A DNA stretch of 64,000 nucleotides. It comes from Agromyces flavus. Lineage in GTDB: Bacteria; Actinomycetota; Actinomycetes; Actinomycetales; Microbacteriaceae. Where the stretch lies: positions 1,426,001 through 1,490,000 of the forward strand of contig NZ_LT629755.1 in NCBI RefSeq assembly GCF_900104685.1. The letters are read 5' to 3'. Of this stretch, positions 33,253 to 41,876 are shown in pieces; the stretch's first letter is position 1, and each line of letters opens with the position of its first letter. Both the position numbers and the translations under genes were made by a program. The notes beneath the pieces are model-generated. The model made no database searches and had not been told where the DNA came from. It saw only the letters and a list, made by a program, of their open reading frames with translations.

Positions 33253-34059
33253 ATGTCGCGGGGCGGTGAGACGCGGGCGGGCGAGCCGGGCTACGTCGTC
33301 CGTCGCATCCCTCGCGAGCGGCGTCCCGTGCTCGACCGCCTCGTGGGCGCGAGCCGCCGGCACCAGGTGCACGCGCTCGTCGAGCTCGACGTCTCCGAGG
33401 CGCGGCGTCGGATGGCGCGAGCCGAGCCGCACGTGTCGTGGACCGGGTTCGTCATCGCCACCCTGGCGCGCGCCGTGGCCGCCCATCCGGAGGTGAACGC
33501 ACGTCGGGCCGGCGATCGTATCGTCACGTTCGACCGGGTCGACGTGGGGTCGACCGTCGAACGGCACTGGCAGGGTCGCACCGTGCTCGACATCGTCACG
33601 GTGCGCGACGCGGACCGGCAGTCCCCCGCCGACGTGTCCGCCCTGCTCCGCGCCACCAAGCACGGCCCCGGCGAGTCGCACGAGCCACGCGGCGGGATGC
33701 GCGTGGTGCTGCGCCTGCCGGGACCCGTGCGGCGCACGGTCATCCGCATCGCAGGCACCCGGCCGCGGATCGCCGCCTCATTCGGGCCGGCCGTCGGCGT
33801 GACGTCGATCGGCATGTTCTCGAGCGCATGGGGATGGGCCATCCCGGTCGCGCCGCTGACGATCATCGCGACCGTCGGCGGCGTGGTGGAGCGACCGGTC
33901 GTGCGCGACGGCGAGGTGGTGGTGCGCCCGATGCTGCCGCTCACGCTGACCTTCGACCATGCCGTCGTCGACGGCGCGCCCGCGACGCGCTTCACCGAGA
34001 CGCTCCGCGAGCTCGTCGAGACCGCGGCCGTGCTGCCCGATCCCGAGGCGACCCCGTGA
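33253..34059 (+). CDS. stand-alone 2-oxoacid dehydrogenase acyltransferase-like domain
   Basis: 268 residues matching only the catalytic (E2) domain of 2-oxoacid dehydrogenase complexes. The active-site motif is present as TFDHAVVDGAPATRF. The lipoyl and E1/E3-binding domains are missing, so it cannot work as a normal E2. It may use another acyl donor, as chloramphenicol acetyltransferases with the same fold do. Cotranscribed with the esterase; its stop touches the stop of the converging S26-like gene. Confidence 0.8.
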   Translation: MSRGGETRAGEPGYVVRRIPRERRPVLDRLVGASRRHQVHALVELDVSEARRRMARAEPHVSWTGFVIATLARAVAAHPEVNARRAGDRIVTFDRVDVGSTVERHWQGRTVLDIVTVRDADRQSPADVSALLRATKHGPGESHEPRGGMRVVLRLPGPVRRTVIRIAGTRPRIAASFGPAVGVTSIGMFSSAWGWAIPVAPLTIIATVGGVVERPVVRDGEVVVRPMLPLTLTFDHAVVDGAPATRFTETLRELVETAAVLPDPEATP

Positions 34060-34515
34060 TCAGCGCGCCAGCACCCGAGTCGCCGTGATCGGCCACGGGA
34101 AGAGGCGGGTGCGGGCCACGCCGAGGATCTCGCCGGCCGGGACGAACGACTCTCGCCACCGGCGGGGGTCGTGCGCATCATCGCGCCGGTCGCCGAGCAC
34201 GAAGACCCGATCGGCCGGCACGGTGAACGAACCGCGGAACGCCCGTGAGCGGCGGGCGTACGGCTCGAACAGCGGCTCCCCGTTGAGCACCACGACGCCG
34301 TCCTCGGCGAACCGCACATGGTCGCCGGCAAGGGCGATCATGCGCCTGACCCGCGGCTTCGGGTCATCCGGAACACGGAAGACGAGGATCTCGCCTCGCC
34401 GCAGCCGTTTGACGCCGCGCACGCGGCTCGCCAGCAGGACGTCGCCTTCCTCGAGCGCGGGGCGCATCGCATCGGAGCGCACCACCGTCATGAATGCCGC
34501 AGGACGGATGTCCAC
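34060..34515 (-). CDS. S26 signal-peptidase-fold protein without catalytic residues
   Basis: 151 residues with the S26 core. The nucleophile motif reads RSDAMRPALEEGDVLL, Ala in place of Ser before Met. The catalytic Lys position reads RVRRMIALAGD, Arg in place of Lys. The late box VPADRVFVLGDRRDDAHDPR is kept. No membrane anchor is visible. Probably not a protease; it may bind peptides or be a relic under constraint. GTG at 34515 has GGAGGGAG upstream. Compare the intact copy at 30409–30981. Confidence 0.8.
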   Translation of the reverse strand: MDIRPAAFMTVVRSDAMRPALEEGDVLLASRVRGVKRLRRGEILVFRVPDDPKPRVRRMIALAGDHVRFAEDGVVVLNGEPLFEPYARRSRAFRGSFTVPADRVFVLGDRRDDAHDPRRWRESFVPAGEILGVARTRLFPWPITATRVLAR

Positions 34516-34605
34516 CGATGCTCCCTCCGGCCCGCGGGGGCAGCGGCGCCACGCGCCAGACTAGGGGCTCCGCGGCCTCGCTCGCGCGACTGTCCACAGG
34601 TCGGG

Positions 34606-36249
34606 TCATCGAGCACTGAATGCGTCGAGGAAACGATCGCGGAAGGCGCTCATCGGCCAGACGGGTGCATCGGCGTCCGGCAGCATCCCGTCGGGCCACT
34701 GCCATCCCTCGATCGATTCGAAGACGGCGGGGTCCTTCGCGATGATGCTGATCGGCACGTCGTGTCCGGCGTCCCGGCCGCTCACGGCCGCCATCGGCTG
34801 GTGGTCGCCGAGCACCACCAGCACGAGATCGGGGTCATCGCGTTCGTGCAGGAACGCGAACGTCGCGCCGAGCGAGTACTCGATCGAGGCGGCGTACGCC
34901 CGCCGCACTCGCTCGGGATCCTGCCAGAGCTCGGTCGCGGACTCCCCCCGGGCGAACTGGGCCTCGTACACCGAGCTGTCGTCGACGTCCGACGAGGGGA
35001 CGAGCTCTGGAAGCGGCGTCCACGGCGAGTGCGAGGAGACGAGGTCCACCTCGGCCATGATCGGCCGGGAATCATCCGCGAGCACCTGGTCGTCGACGTA
35101 GGTCCACGTGTACTGGTCGGGCACCCGCGCGTATCCGAACCTCGGCCCTCGATAGCCGAGGTCGTTCACGTCGAGCATCGTGTCCCAGCGGTAGAACGAG
35201 GCGCCGAGCGGCCACGGTTCGGTGTTCGACGGGATGACGCCGACCGTGCGCCATCCGGCTTCCCCGAACGCGGCACTCAGCGTCAAGCGACCGCTCCGCA
35301 TCACCTTGCTGTACAGGGTCTGGCGGTCGACCCACAGTCCGGTGTGGAACGTCGAATGGGCGAGCCAGCTCAGGCCCCCGAACGTCGGCGACGTGAGGAA
35401 GGCGGTTCGGGACGTGTAGCCGTCCACGCGGAGCTGCGCTTCCCCGTCGCGCAGCACCTGCCGGACGCCGTCGGAGAAGCCGTCGCCCTCCACGGCGACC
35501 CTGCCGTAGCTCTCGACGAACGCGAACACGACGTCCTTGCCCTGCAGCGCGGTCAGCAGGTCCGATCGGGGCGCATCCCGATAGGGATCCGTCGCGATCT
35601 GCCGCGACAGTTCCGCGGCCGCCGCGAGCCCGTCGGCGGCGTGGTCGACCGACTCGCCGATCGCCTGCACGGACGCTGTCGGTGCGGCCGGCTGCCCCGC
35701 CAACTGCGAGCCCGTGAGGGCGATGACGGTCCACGCGGCGATGAACGCGGCGATCATCGTCTGCCCGCGGACGCGGCGCCGCAGCGCCGTGCCCACGCGC
35801 AGCGCCGCAAACGAGAGCACCAGCACGAGCCCGACCGCGACGAGCGCGAGGAGTACGATCACGCCTCTCGCGGCGCCGGCGCCGACGGATCCCTCGAGGA
35901 CGCCGAACGCGTCGCCGAGCTGCGGCCATTCGAGCGGATCGAAGGGGATGTCGAGCGCCGACCGGTAGCCCGCATCGATCCCGGCAAGGAGGATCGCGAC
36001 GACGACGACGATCGCGAAGCCGGTCGCGAGCACTCCGCGTGCGAGGCGCCACGGAAGCAGGCAGAGCAGCGCCAGCACCAGGATCGATTCACCCGGGAGG
36101 CCCACGAGCGCCGCCGGATCGCCGTCGGCCAGTGCTCGCGGCAGCAGTGGGACGAGGGCGAGCAGCAGGATCGCGACCGCAGAAGCCACCCATCCGAGCG
36201 CGGGAGGTGCCGACCTCGGTGAACTCTTTCCCCCGCTGTCTCGTGTCAT
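34606..36249 (-). CDS. LtaS-like sulfatase-fold membrane enzyme
   Basis: 547 residues. Five hydrophobic helices in the first 200, then an extracellular alkaline-phosphatase/sulfatase-fold domain: VVFAFVESYGRVAVEG, a nucleophile region SRTAFLTSPTFGGLSWLAHS, metal-binding LVVLGDHQPMAAVSG. LtaS relatives transfer or hydrolyse glycerol phosphate or phosphoethanolamine head groups at the outer membrane face. Substrate here unknown; the nearby CDP-alcohol phosphatidyltransferase suggests a lipid head group. ATG at 36249. Confidence 0.85.
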   Translation of the reverse strand: MTRDSGGKSSPRSAPPALGWVASAVAILLLALVPLLPRALADGDPAALVGLPGESILVLALLCLLPWRLARGVLATGFAIVVVVAILLAGIDAGYRSALDIPFDPLEWPQLGDAFGVLEGSVGAGAARGVIVLLALVAVGLVLVLSFAALRVGTALRRRVRGQTMIAAFIAAWTVIALTGSQLAGQPAAPTASVQAIGESVDHAADGLAAAAELSRQIATDPYRDAPRSDLLTALQGKDVVFAFVESYGRVAVEGDGFSDGVRQVLRDGEAQLRVDGYTSRTAFLTSPTFGGLSWLAHSTFHTGLWVDRQTLYSKVMRSGRLTLSAAFGEAGWRTVGVIPSNTEPWPLGASFYRWDTMLDVNDLGYRGPRFGYARVPDQYTWTYVDDQVLADDSRPIMAEVDLVSSHSPWTPLPELVPSSDVDDSSVYEAQFARGESATELWQDPERVRRAYAASIEYSLGATFAFLHERDDPDLVLVVLGDHQPMAAVSGRDAGHDVPISIIAKDPAVFESIEGWQWPDGMLPDADAPVWPMSAFRDRFLDAFSAR

Positions 36250-36294
36250 CGCTAGCGTCTCCGCCGGAGGCCCCGATCGGAAGCGGGTTCGACC

Positions 36295-36717
36295 ATGACT
36301 GCGAACACGGGTGCGACCATGACCAGAAGCTCCAGCACGACCCTGTTGTGGACCATGCGGATCCTCAGTGCGATCGTGCTCCTGGTCGTCGGCGGAATCC
36401 ACCTCTATCTGGTCTTCGTCGGCGTCGGCGGCCTGCTCGGCGTGCTCTTCGTCCTGAACGCCATCGCGGGGCTCGTGCTGGCCATCGGCATGCTGGTCCT
36501 GCACGGCCGGCTGCTCGGCATCACGACCGTCCTGAGCCTGCTCTTCGTCATCGCCACGCTCTCGGCGCTCCTGCTCGCGCTCACGGTCGGGCTCTTCGGC
36601 ATCACCGAGACGTGGGACTTCACCCTCGTCCCCGAGACGGTCGTCATCGAGTCGATCGGCATCGTGGTGCTCGCCGTCGCCACGGTGGTCGTGGTCCGCA
36701 CCCCGCGGACGGCGTGA
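36295..36717 (+). CDS. small four-helix membrane protein
   Basis: 140 residues with four predicted helices (ILSAIVLLVVGGIHLYLVFV; GLLGVLFVLNAIAGLVLAIG; GITTVLSLLFVIATLSALLL; SIGIVVLAVATVVVVRT). No family recognised. Starts 45 bp from the divergent LtaS-like gene. A second ATG at 36319 would shorten it by eight residues. It converges on the CDP-alcohol phosphatidyltransferase gene. Confidence 0.65.
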   Translation: MTANTGATMTRSSSTTLLWTMRILSAIVLLVVGGIHLYLVFVGVGGLLGVLFVLNAIAGLVLAIGMLVLHGRLLGITTVLSLLFVIATLSALLLALTVGLFGITETWDFTLVPETVVIESIGIVVLAVATVVVVRTPRTA

Positions 36718-36755
36718 CCGAGGCGCCTCCGCACCCGCGCCGGTGGGCGAGTCGA

Positions 36756-37508
36756 TCACGACGCGTCCACCTCGGCCGGCAAGGCCCGCCGGCGGCCGCG
36801 AGCCGGGCTGTCGGCGCTGCTGCGGTGCATCGCCAGCCACAGTACGTCGCGGCCGAAGGATTCGGCGAGCAGCACCAGCGCGACACCGACGAGCACGCCC
36901 GCGACGGCTTGGACCACGCCCGACGCCGCCACCGCCAGCGCGATCCCCTGCACGGCCGTCACGACCTTGCGCCAGTACCGCGGCGGCAGCTGTCCCCGCA
37001 GCCAGGGAACGAGCCATCCCGCCGCGACGAACACGTAGCGCATGAGGCCGATCGCGAGGACCCAGAGCCCCAGGATCTGCGACACGTAGCCACTGAGCAC
37101 GAGGAGCAGGAACGCGTCGACCTCCATGTCGAAGCGAGCCCCGAGCTCGGTGATGGAATCGGTGCGACGCGCGACCCAGCCGTCCACGGCGTCCAGGGCG
37201 AGCGCCGGGACCACCAGTCCGATCAGCAGCGGCACGGAGATCGGCTCGGAGAAGGATGCGGCGACGAGTCCCGTGATGATGCCGACGAGCGCCGATCTCG
37301 TCGCCGTGACGACGTTCGCCCAGCCGAAGCGACGAGTGGCGCGACGATGCAGGGCGCGCAGCACCAGCACAGTGCTCACCGCGAGGTATGCCATCCCCGC
37401 GATCCAGCCGATCGTGGGCGACCCGCCGGACGCCTGGATCGCCGCGAGGCCCGCGGCACCGAGCAGCGCCGACCCGATGGGCGCGAGCCGAACCTGCTCG
37501 CGCGCCAT
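36756..37508 (-). CDS. CDP-alcohol phosphatidyltransferase, second copy
   Basis: 250 residues. The signature is intact in LDAVDGWVARRTDS followed by ELGARFDMEVD (D-x2-DG-x2-AR-x8-G-x3-D-x3-D). About six to seven helices. It differs from the pgsA-like protein at 6974 in length and in its N-terminal extension. Acceptor unknown. ATG at 37508 with AAGGA. It is divergent from the six-gene operon that follows, sharing an 87-bp control region with it. Confidence 0.85.
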   Translation of the reverse strand: MAREQVRLAPIGSALLGAAGLAAIQASGGSPTIGWIAGMAYLAVSTVLVLRALHRRATRRFGWANVVTATRSALVGIITGLVAASFSEPISVPLLIGLVVPALALDAVDGWVARRTDSITELGARFDMEVDAFLLLVLSGYVSQILGLWVLAIGLMRYVFVAAGWLVPWLRGQLPPRYWRKVVTAVQGIALAVAASGVVQAVAGVLVGVALVLLAESFGRDVLWLAMHRSSADSPARGRRRALPAEVDAS

Positions 37509-37517
37509 CACGTGTCC

Positions 37518-37546
37518 TTGTTCGAGAGCGTCGCACGGAGCATATT
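37518..37546 (+). promoter_or_regulatory. promoter of the six-gene operon
   Basis: TTGTTC (37518–37523) and CATATT (37541–37546) are separated by 17 bp. Transcription would start near 37553, downstream of the ATG at 37548, which supports the TTG at 37596 as the true start. Confidence 0.45.
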
Positions 37547-37595
37547 CATGTATACGGCGGAGATCGCCGGATGGTTCACCGAGGGGGAAGCACGA

Positions 37596-38576
37596 TTGCG
37601 TGAGGCCGTGGCGTTCTGGGTCGACGAGCCGGGCGTCGGGACCCTGCGCCGTGAGCCGATCGAGCGTCCAGGCGAGGACGAGGTGCTCGTGCGCACCCGC
37701 TGGACGGGCGTCAGCCGCGGAACCGAGGCATCCGTCTTCCAGGGGCATGTACCCCCGAGCGAGTACGACCGCATGCGCGCGCCCTTCCAGGAGGGCGAGT
37801 TCCCCGGGCCGGTGAAGTACGGCTATCTCAACGTCGGCGTGGTCGAGGAGGGTCCCGATCCGCTGCGGGGTCGCACGGTCTTCACCCTGTTCCCGCACCA
37901 GTCCGCGTTCGTCGTCCCGGCCGACGCAGTGGTCGCCGTTCCCGCCGGCGTGCCCGCTCGACGCGCGGTGCTGGCCGGAGCCGTCGAGACCGCGGTGAAC
38001 GTGCTGTGGGACGCCGCGCCCCTGATCGGCGACCGCGTCACGATCGTGGGGGCGGGCATGATCGGATGCTGCGTCGCACGACTGGCCCGCGGCATCCCCG
38101 GCCTCGAGGTGGTGCTCGTCGACGTGGATCCCTCGCGTCGGGTCGTCGCCGATCGGCTCGGCGTCGGATTCGCCGAGCCCGACGACGCTCCGCGGAGCCG
38201 CGACCTGGTCGTCAACGCCAGCGGATCCGGGGCAGGGCTGCAGCTCGCGCTCGAGTCCATCGTCACCGACGGCGAGGTGATCGAGGCCAGCTGGTACGGC
38301 GACCGTCCCGTCACGCTCGCACTGGGCGCCGACTTCCACTCGCGCCGCCTGACCATCCGTGCGAGCCAGGTGGGGGCCGTCGCGCGGCGGCGGCGCGGCA
38401 CGCGGTCGACCGGCGATCGGCTGGGGCTCGCGCTCGAACTCCTGAAGGACGAGGCTTTCGACGCGCTGCTCACCGGCGACTCCCCCTGGAACCATCTGCC
38501 CGCGGTGATGGCGGCGCTCGCCGACGGGCAGGGCACCGAGCTCTGCCACACGATCGATTGGACGGACGCCCCGTGA
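37596..38576 (+). CDS. MDR-superfamily dehydrogenase lacking zinc ligands
   Basis: 326 residues from TTG at 37596, which has GAGGGGG eight bases upstream and gives a start ([12 protein letters not shown]) fitting the fold. An ATG at 37548 would add 16 residues. Medium-chain reductase with a Rossmann motif ([28 protein letters not shown]). The usual catalytic Cys is replaced in [11 protein letters not shown], and the GHE motif by [14 protein letters not shown], so no catalytic zinc is expected. Likely an NAD(P)-dependent oxidoreductase on an unknown substrate. First gene of the operon; stop overlaps the next start as GTGA. Confidence 0.8.
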   Translation: MREAVAFWVDEPGVGTLRREPIERPGEDEVLVRTRWTGVSRGTEASVFQGHVPPSEYDRMRAPFQEGEFPGPVKYGYLNVGVVEEGPDPLRGRTVFTLFPHQSAFVVPADAVVAVPAGVPARRAVLAGAVETAVNVLWDAAPLIGDRVTIVGAGMIGCCVARLARGIPGLEVVLVDVDPSRRVVADRLGVGFAEPDDAPRSRDLVVNASGSGAGLQLALESIVTDGEVIEASWYGDRPVTLALGADFHSRRLTIRASQVGAVARRRRGTRSTGDRLGLALELLKDEAFDALLTGDSPWNHLPAVMAALADGQGTELCHTIDWTDAP

Positions 38577-38974
38577 CCTACACCGTGACCGTGCGGGACC
38601 ACATCATGATCGCCCACAGCTTCGCCGGCGAGGCATTCGGTCCCGCACAGCGACTGCACGGTGCGACCTTCATCGTCGACGCGACGTTCCGAGCGGGCGA
38701 GTTGGACCCGGACGGCGTGGTCGTCGACATCGGCCTGGCGTCCGAGGCGCTCGGCGAGATCACCGCCGAGCTGAACTACCGCAACCTCGACGACGAACCC
38801 CAGTTCGCCGGGATGAACACGACGACCGAGCGCCTGTGCCAGGTCATCGCCGATCGCCTCGCCGAGCGTGCCGCGGGCGGACGGCTCGGCGCCGCCGGCG
38901 AACGACTGTCGTCGATCGAGGTCATCCTCCACGAGTCCCACGTCGCGTGGGCGAGCTACGAGCGGACGGTGTGA
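38573..38974 (+). CDS. 6-pyruvoyl-tetrahydropterin-synthase-fold protein, catalytic residues missing
   Basis: 133 residues with the T-fold pattern of PTPS/Que[71 protein letters not shown]. Compared with QueD, the catalytic Cys is Ala (PAQRLHG), the third zinc His is Ala (HGA for HGH) and the catalytic His pair is YR. Two zinc His and the base-binding Glu remain. It probably binds a pterin or pyrimidine but cannot do standard QueD chemistry. Starts inside the dehydrogenase stop. Confidence 0.78.
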   Translation: MTYTVTVRDHIMIAHSFAGEAFGPAQRLHGATFIVDATFRAGELDPDGVVVDIGLASEALGEITAELNYRNLDDEPQFAGMNTTTERLCQVIADRLAERAAGGRLGAAGERLSSIEVILHESHVAWASYERTV

Positions 38975-38980
38975 GCTGCG

Positions 38981-40063
38981 ATGACGGGCCCGACCGTGCA
39001 CTTCCTCGTTCCCGACGGCATCGACGACGCCGAGCGCGTCAGCGGGGGCAACGTCTACGATCGGCGGATCGCCGACGGACTGCGAGCGCGGGGCCTGCAC
39101 GTTCGGATGGTGCCGGTGCCGGAAGCGCGCACGGCCGAGGTGGCGGGCGCGTTGTCCAACGTGCCCGACGACGGCGTCGTCCTCATCGACGGCCTGATCG
39201 CCGTCCCCGCGTCGGCGGCGCTGAGCGCGAACGCGGCGCGACTTCGGATCGTCGTGCTCGCGCACATGGTCGCGAGCACGCTGTCCGAGGCGCACAACGG
39301 CACGCGCAGCACCGAAGGCGAACGCGAGGCGCTGCACGCGGCACGAGCGGTGATCACGACGAGCGACTGGACGCGCTCCGCGCTGATCGCCCGAGCACTC
39401 GCCGCGCCCGATCGGATCGCGGTGGCGCGTCCGGGCACCGACCCGGTCCCGGCCGCGCCGGGCTCCGAAACGGGCGCCCGGCTGCTCACCGTCGGAGCCG
39501 TCGCACCGCACAAGGGACAGGACGTCCTCGTCGACGCACTGGCGGGCATGACCGACCTGCCGGATTGGACCTGCTGGGTCGTGGGCTCCCTCGACGCCGA
39601 CCCCGACTTCGCGCTCCAGACGAGGGAGGCGATCCGATCCGCCGCGCTCGCCGAGCGAGTCGCGCTCACGGGGGTGCTCTCGGGCCCGCTGCTCGAGGAC
39701 GCCTATCGCTCGGCCGACCTCGTCGTCGCACCGTCGAGGTCGGAGAGCTACGGGATGGTCGTTGCCGAGGCGCTGGCGCGCGGCATCCCGGTCGTCGCCT
39801 CGTGCGTGGGTGGAGTTCCGGAGGCGATCGCCGGCAGCCCGGCCGGGGTCCTCGTCCCATCGGGCGATCCCGGGGCGTTGCGGGCCGTCCTGCGTCGGTG
39901 GCGGGGGGATGCCGGGTGGCGTGCCGCATTCAAGGCGGAGGCCATGGACTCGCGCACGACGCGGCCGAGCTGGGAGGAGCCCGTCGGGATCATCGCCGAG
40001 GTGCTGGGCGAGGTGGGCGCGCGGGCAGACGCCCTCGGGCGCGAACGGCGGGCCGCCGGATGA
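38981..40063 (+). CDS. family 4 glycosyltransferase
   Basis: 360 residues, GT-B fold. N-terminal GGNVYDRRIADGLRARG; C-terminal nucleotide-sugar site TVGAVAPHKGQDVLVDAL and SRSESYGMVVAEALARGIPV (E-x7-E type). Acceptor unknown; in this operon it may glycosylate the product of the PTPS-like and reductase steps. Starts 6 bp after the previous stop; ends overlapping the methyltransferase start. Confidence 0.9.
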   Translation: MTGPTVHFLVPDGIDDAERVSGGNVYDRRIADGLRARGLHVRMVPVPEARTAEVAGALSNVPDDGVVLIDGLIAVPASAALSANAARLRIVVLAHMVASTLSEAHNGTRSTEGEREALHAARAVITTSDWTRSALIARALAAPDRIAVARPGTDPVPAAPGSETGARLLTVGAVAPHKGQDVLVDALAGMTDLPDWTCWVVGSLDADPDFALQTREAIRSAALAERVALTGVLSGPLLEDAYRSADLVVAPSRSESYGMVVAEALARGIPVVASCVGGVPEAIAGSPAGVLVPSGDPGALRAVLRRWRGDAGWRAAFKAEAMDSRTTRPSWEEPVGIIAEVLGEVGARADALGRERRAAG

Positions 40064-40875
40064 GCGAGATCATCGAGGTGAGCCGCGACTGGCTGAAGCT
40101 GCGAGAGCCTGAGGATGCGCGCGCCAGGTCGGCTCGACTCGCCCGTGCCGCCCTCCGCCGCCTCCGACCGGGTCCGATCACGATCCACGACCTCGGGAGT
40201 GGAACGGGCTCGATGATGCGATGGCTCGTACCGCAGTCGCCCGGTCCGCAGACCTGGGTGCTGCACGACTGGAACTCCGACCTGATCGATCGCGCCGCGG
40301 ACGGCATCGCCCCGCTCGATCGCGACGGCCGGCCCGTCGCGATCCTGACGCGCACCGGCGAGCTCTCCGAGCTCGACGCCGACCACCTCGACGGAGCGTC
40401 CCTCGTGACCGCGTCCGCGCTGCTCGACGTGCTGACGTCCGACGAGATCCGCGCGGTCGTCCGGGCGTGCGTGGCCGTCGGATGCCCCGTGCTGCTGAGC
40501 CTGAGCGTGACCGGCGAGGTGGGCCTCGAGCCTCCGGATCCTCACGACGACGTGGTCGCGGCCGCCTTCAATGCGCACCAGGAACGCCACGCCGGCGGAC
40601 GACGGCTCATGGGGCCGGCCGGCGCCGCACATGCGGAACGCCTGTTCCTCGAGGCCGGATGGAGCGTCCGAACGGCGCGCAGCCCCTGGCGGCTCGGCGA
40701 TCACGAGCCTCGCCTCCTCGAGCGGTGGTTCGAGGGATGGCTCGATGCGGCGCTCGAGCAGCGCCCCGATCTGCGCGACGACGGCACGGCGTACGGTGCG
40801 CTCCGTTCCGCGCAGGTGCGACGCGGTGCGCTCTCCGCCGTCGTCCAGCACACCGACCTGATGGCGTGGCCCTGA
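40060..40875 (+). CDS. SAM-dependent methyltransferase
   Basis: 271 residues, class I fold. Motif I is IHDLGSGTGSMMRWL, followed by VLHDWNSDLID and TASALLDVLTSDEIRAVV. Substrate unknown. Overlaps both neighbours (ATGA at the start, TGATG at the end). Confidence 0.85.
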   Translation: MSEIIEVSRDWLKLREPEDARARSARLARAALRRLRPGPITIHDLGSGTGSMMRWLVPQSPGPQTWVLHDWNSDLIDRAADGIAPLDRDGRPVAILTRTGELSELDADHLDGASLVTASALLDVLTSDEIRAVVRACVAVGCPVLLSLSVTGEVGLEPPDPHDDVVAAAFNAHQERHAGGRRLMGPAGAAHAERLFLEAGWSVRTARSPWRLGDHEPRLLERWFEGWLDAALEQRPDLRDDGTAYGALRSAQVRRGALSAVVQHTDLMAWP

Positions 40876-41876
40876 TGTCCGCGGCAGGCTGCGCAACCCG
40901 GGTCCGCGTCATCGGGTCATCGACGCGGTTCCGCCTCGTGGCACGTACGCTCGCGGGCCTCGCGGTGCTGGTCGCGGTCGTCGCCGGTGTCGGCTCCGAG
41001 CCGTTCCTGCGTGCGCTGTCGAGCGTCGATCCCGGCCTGGTCTTCGTCGCGCTCGTGCTCTCGGCCGTCGCCACGGTCGCGGCGGCGTGGCGCTGGAGCA
41101 CCATCGCGGGTCGACTCGGCGTCGCCCTGGGTGTGCGCGAGGCCGTCGCGTGGTACTACCGCTCCCAGTTCCTGAACACCGTGGTGCCCGGCGGGGTCGT
41201 CGGTGACGTCGAGCGAGCCGTCACGCAGGGGCGCGACGCGGGGAACCTCCCGCAGGCCGCTCGCGCCGTCGTGATCGAGCGCACCGTGGGGCAGCTCGTG
41301 CAGGTCGCGATCGCCGTCCTCGTCCTCGTGTACCTGGGGTCGGAGTTCCAGGGAGTGCTGTTGCCGGTACTGGGCATCGGCCTCGTGCTGCTCGTCCTCG
41401 CGGTTCTCGGAACGGCCGCATCGAGCGCCCGGGCACGTCGGGCGATGCGTCGCGAGCTCGGCGAACTCGCGGCGGGCATCGGATCCCCCGTTGTCCTCCT
41501 CCGCGTCGTCATCGCCTCGGTGGTGGTCGTGGGATGTCACGTGGCGACCCTCGGCGTCGCGGTCGCGGCGGTCGGGGCCAGCGTGCCGCCGCTTCGCCTC
41601 GCCGCGCTCGCCCTCGTCGTCCTCGTCTCCGGATCCATCCCGCTGAACGTCGGCGGATGGGGCCCGCGTGAGGGCGTCGCGGGCTGGGCCTTCGCCGTCG
41701 CCGGGCTGGGCGCCTCCACGGGCGTGGCCGCATCCGCACTCTTCGGCGTCCTCACGATGATCTCCGTCGCACCGGGACTCGTCGTCGCGGTGGGGTCGAC
41801 GGTTCGCCGAGCACGCACCCACTCGGCGACGCCTCCCGCCGTGCTCACCGTCGCGCATCGGGGGGTGGGATCGTGA
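40875..41876 (+). CDS. LPG-synthase-TM-like (UPF0104) integral membrane protein
   Basis: 333 residues, eight predicted helices, matching the flippase-like domain of lysylphosphatidylglycerol synthetase relatives (YYRSQFLNTVVPGGVVGDVE, RAVVIERTVGQLVQVAIAVL, SIPLNVGGWGPREGVAGWAF). It lacks any transferase domain. Proteins of this type are thought to move lipids or lipid-linked products across the membrane. It implies the operon product is exported or membrane-bound. Confidence 0.85.
   Translation: MSAAGCATRVRVIGSSTRFRLVARTLAGLAVLVAVVAGVGSEPFLRALSSVDPGLVFVALVLSAVATVAAAWRWSTIAGRLGVALGVREAVAWYYRSQFLNTVVPGGVVGDVERAVTQGRDAGNLPQAARAVVIERTVGQLVQVAIAVLVLVYLGSEFQGVLLPVLGIGLVLLVLAVLGTAASSARARRAMRRELGELAAGIGSPVVLLRVVIASVVVVGCHVATLGVAVAAVGASVPPLRLAALALVVLVSGSIPLNVGGWGPREGVAGWAFAVAGLGASTGVAASALFGVLTMISVAPGLVVAVGSTVRRARTHSATPPAVLTVAHRGVGS

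Noticed and set aside
37548..37550. ATG at 37548 as start of the MDR dehydrogenase
   Set aside because: It lies upstream of the transcript start predicted from TTGTTC-17-CATATT and lacks an RBS; the TTG at 37596 has both RBS and a better family fit.
36039..38576. Very long open frames antisense to or overlapping the LtaS-like and CDP-alcohol genes (also at 1879–6498, 23901–26171, 42357–45656, 58886–61003)
   Set aside because: Their translations are Arg/Ala/Asp-rich without domains; they are the usual shadows of high-GC genes, and a well-supported gene occupies the other frame in each case.
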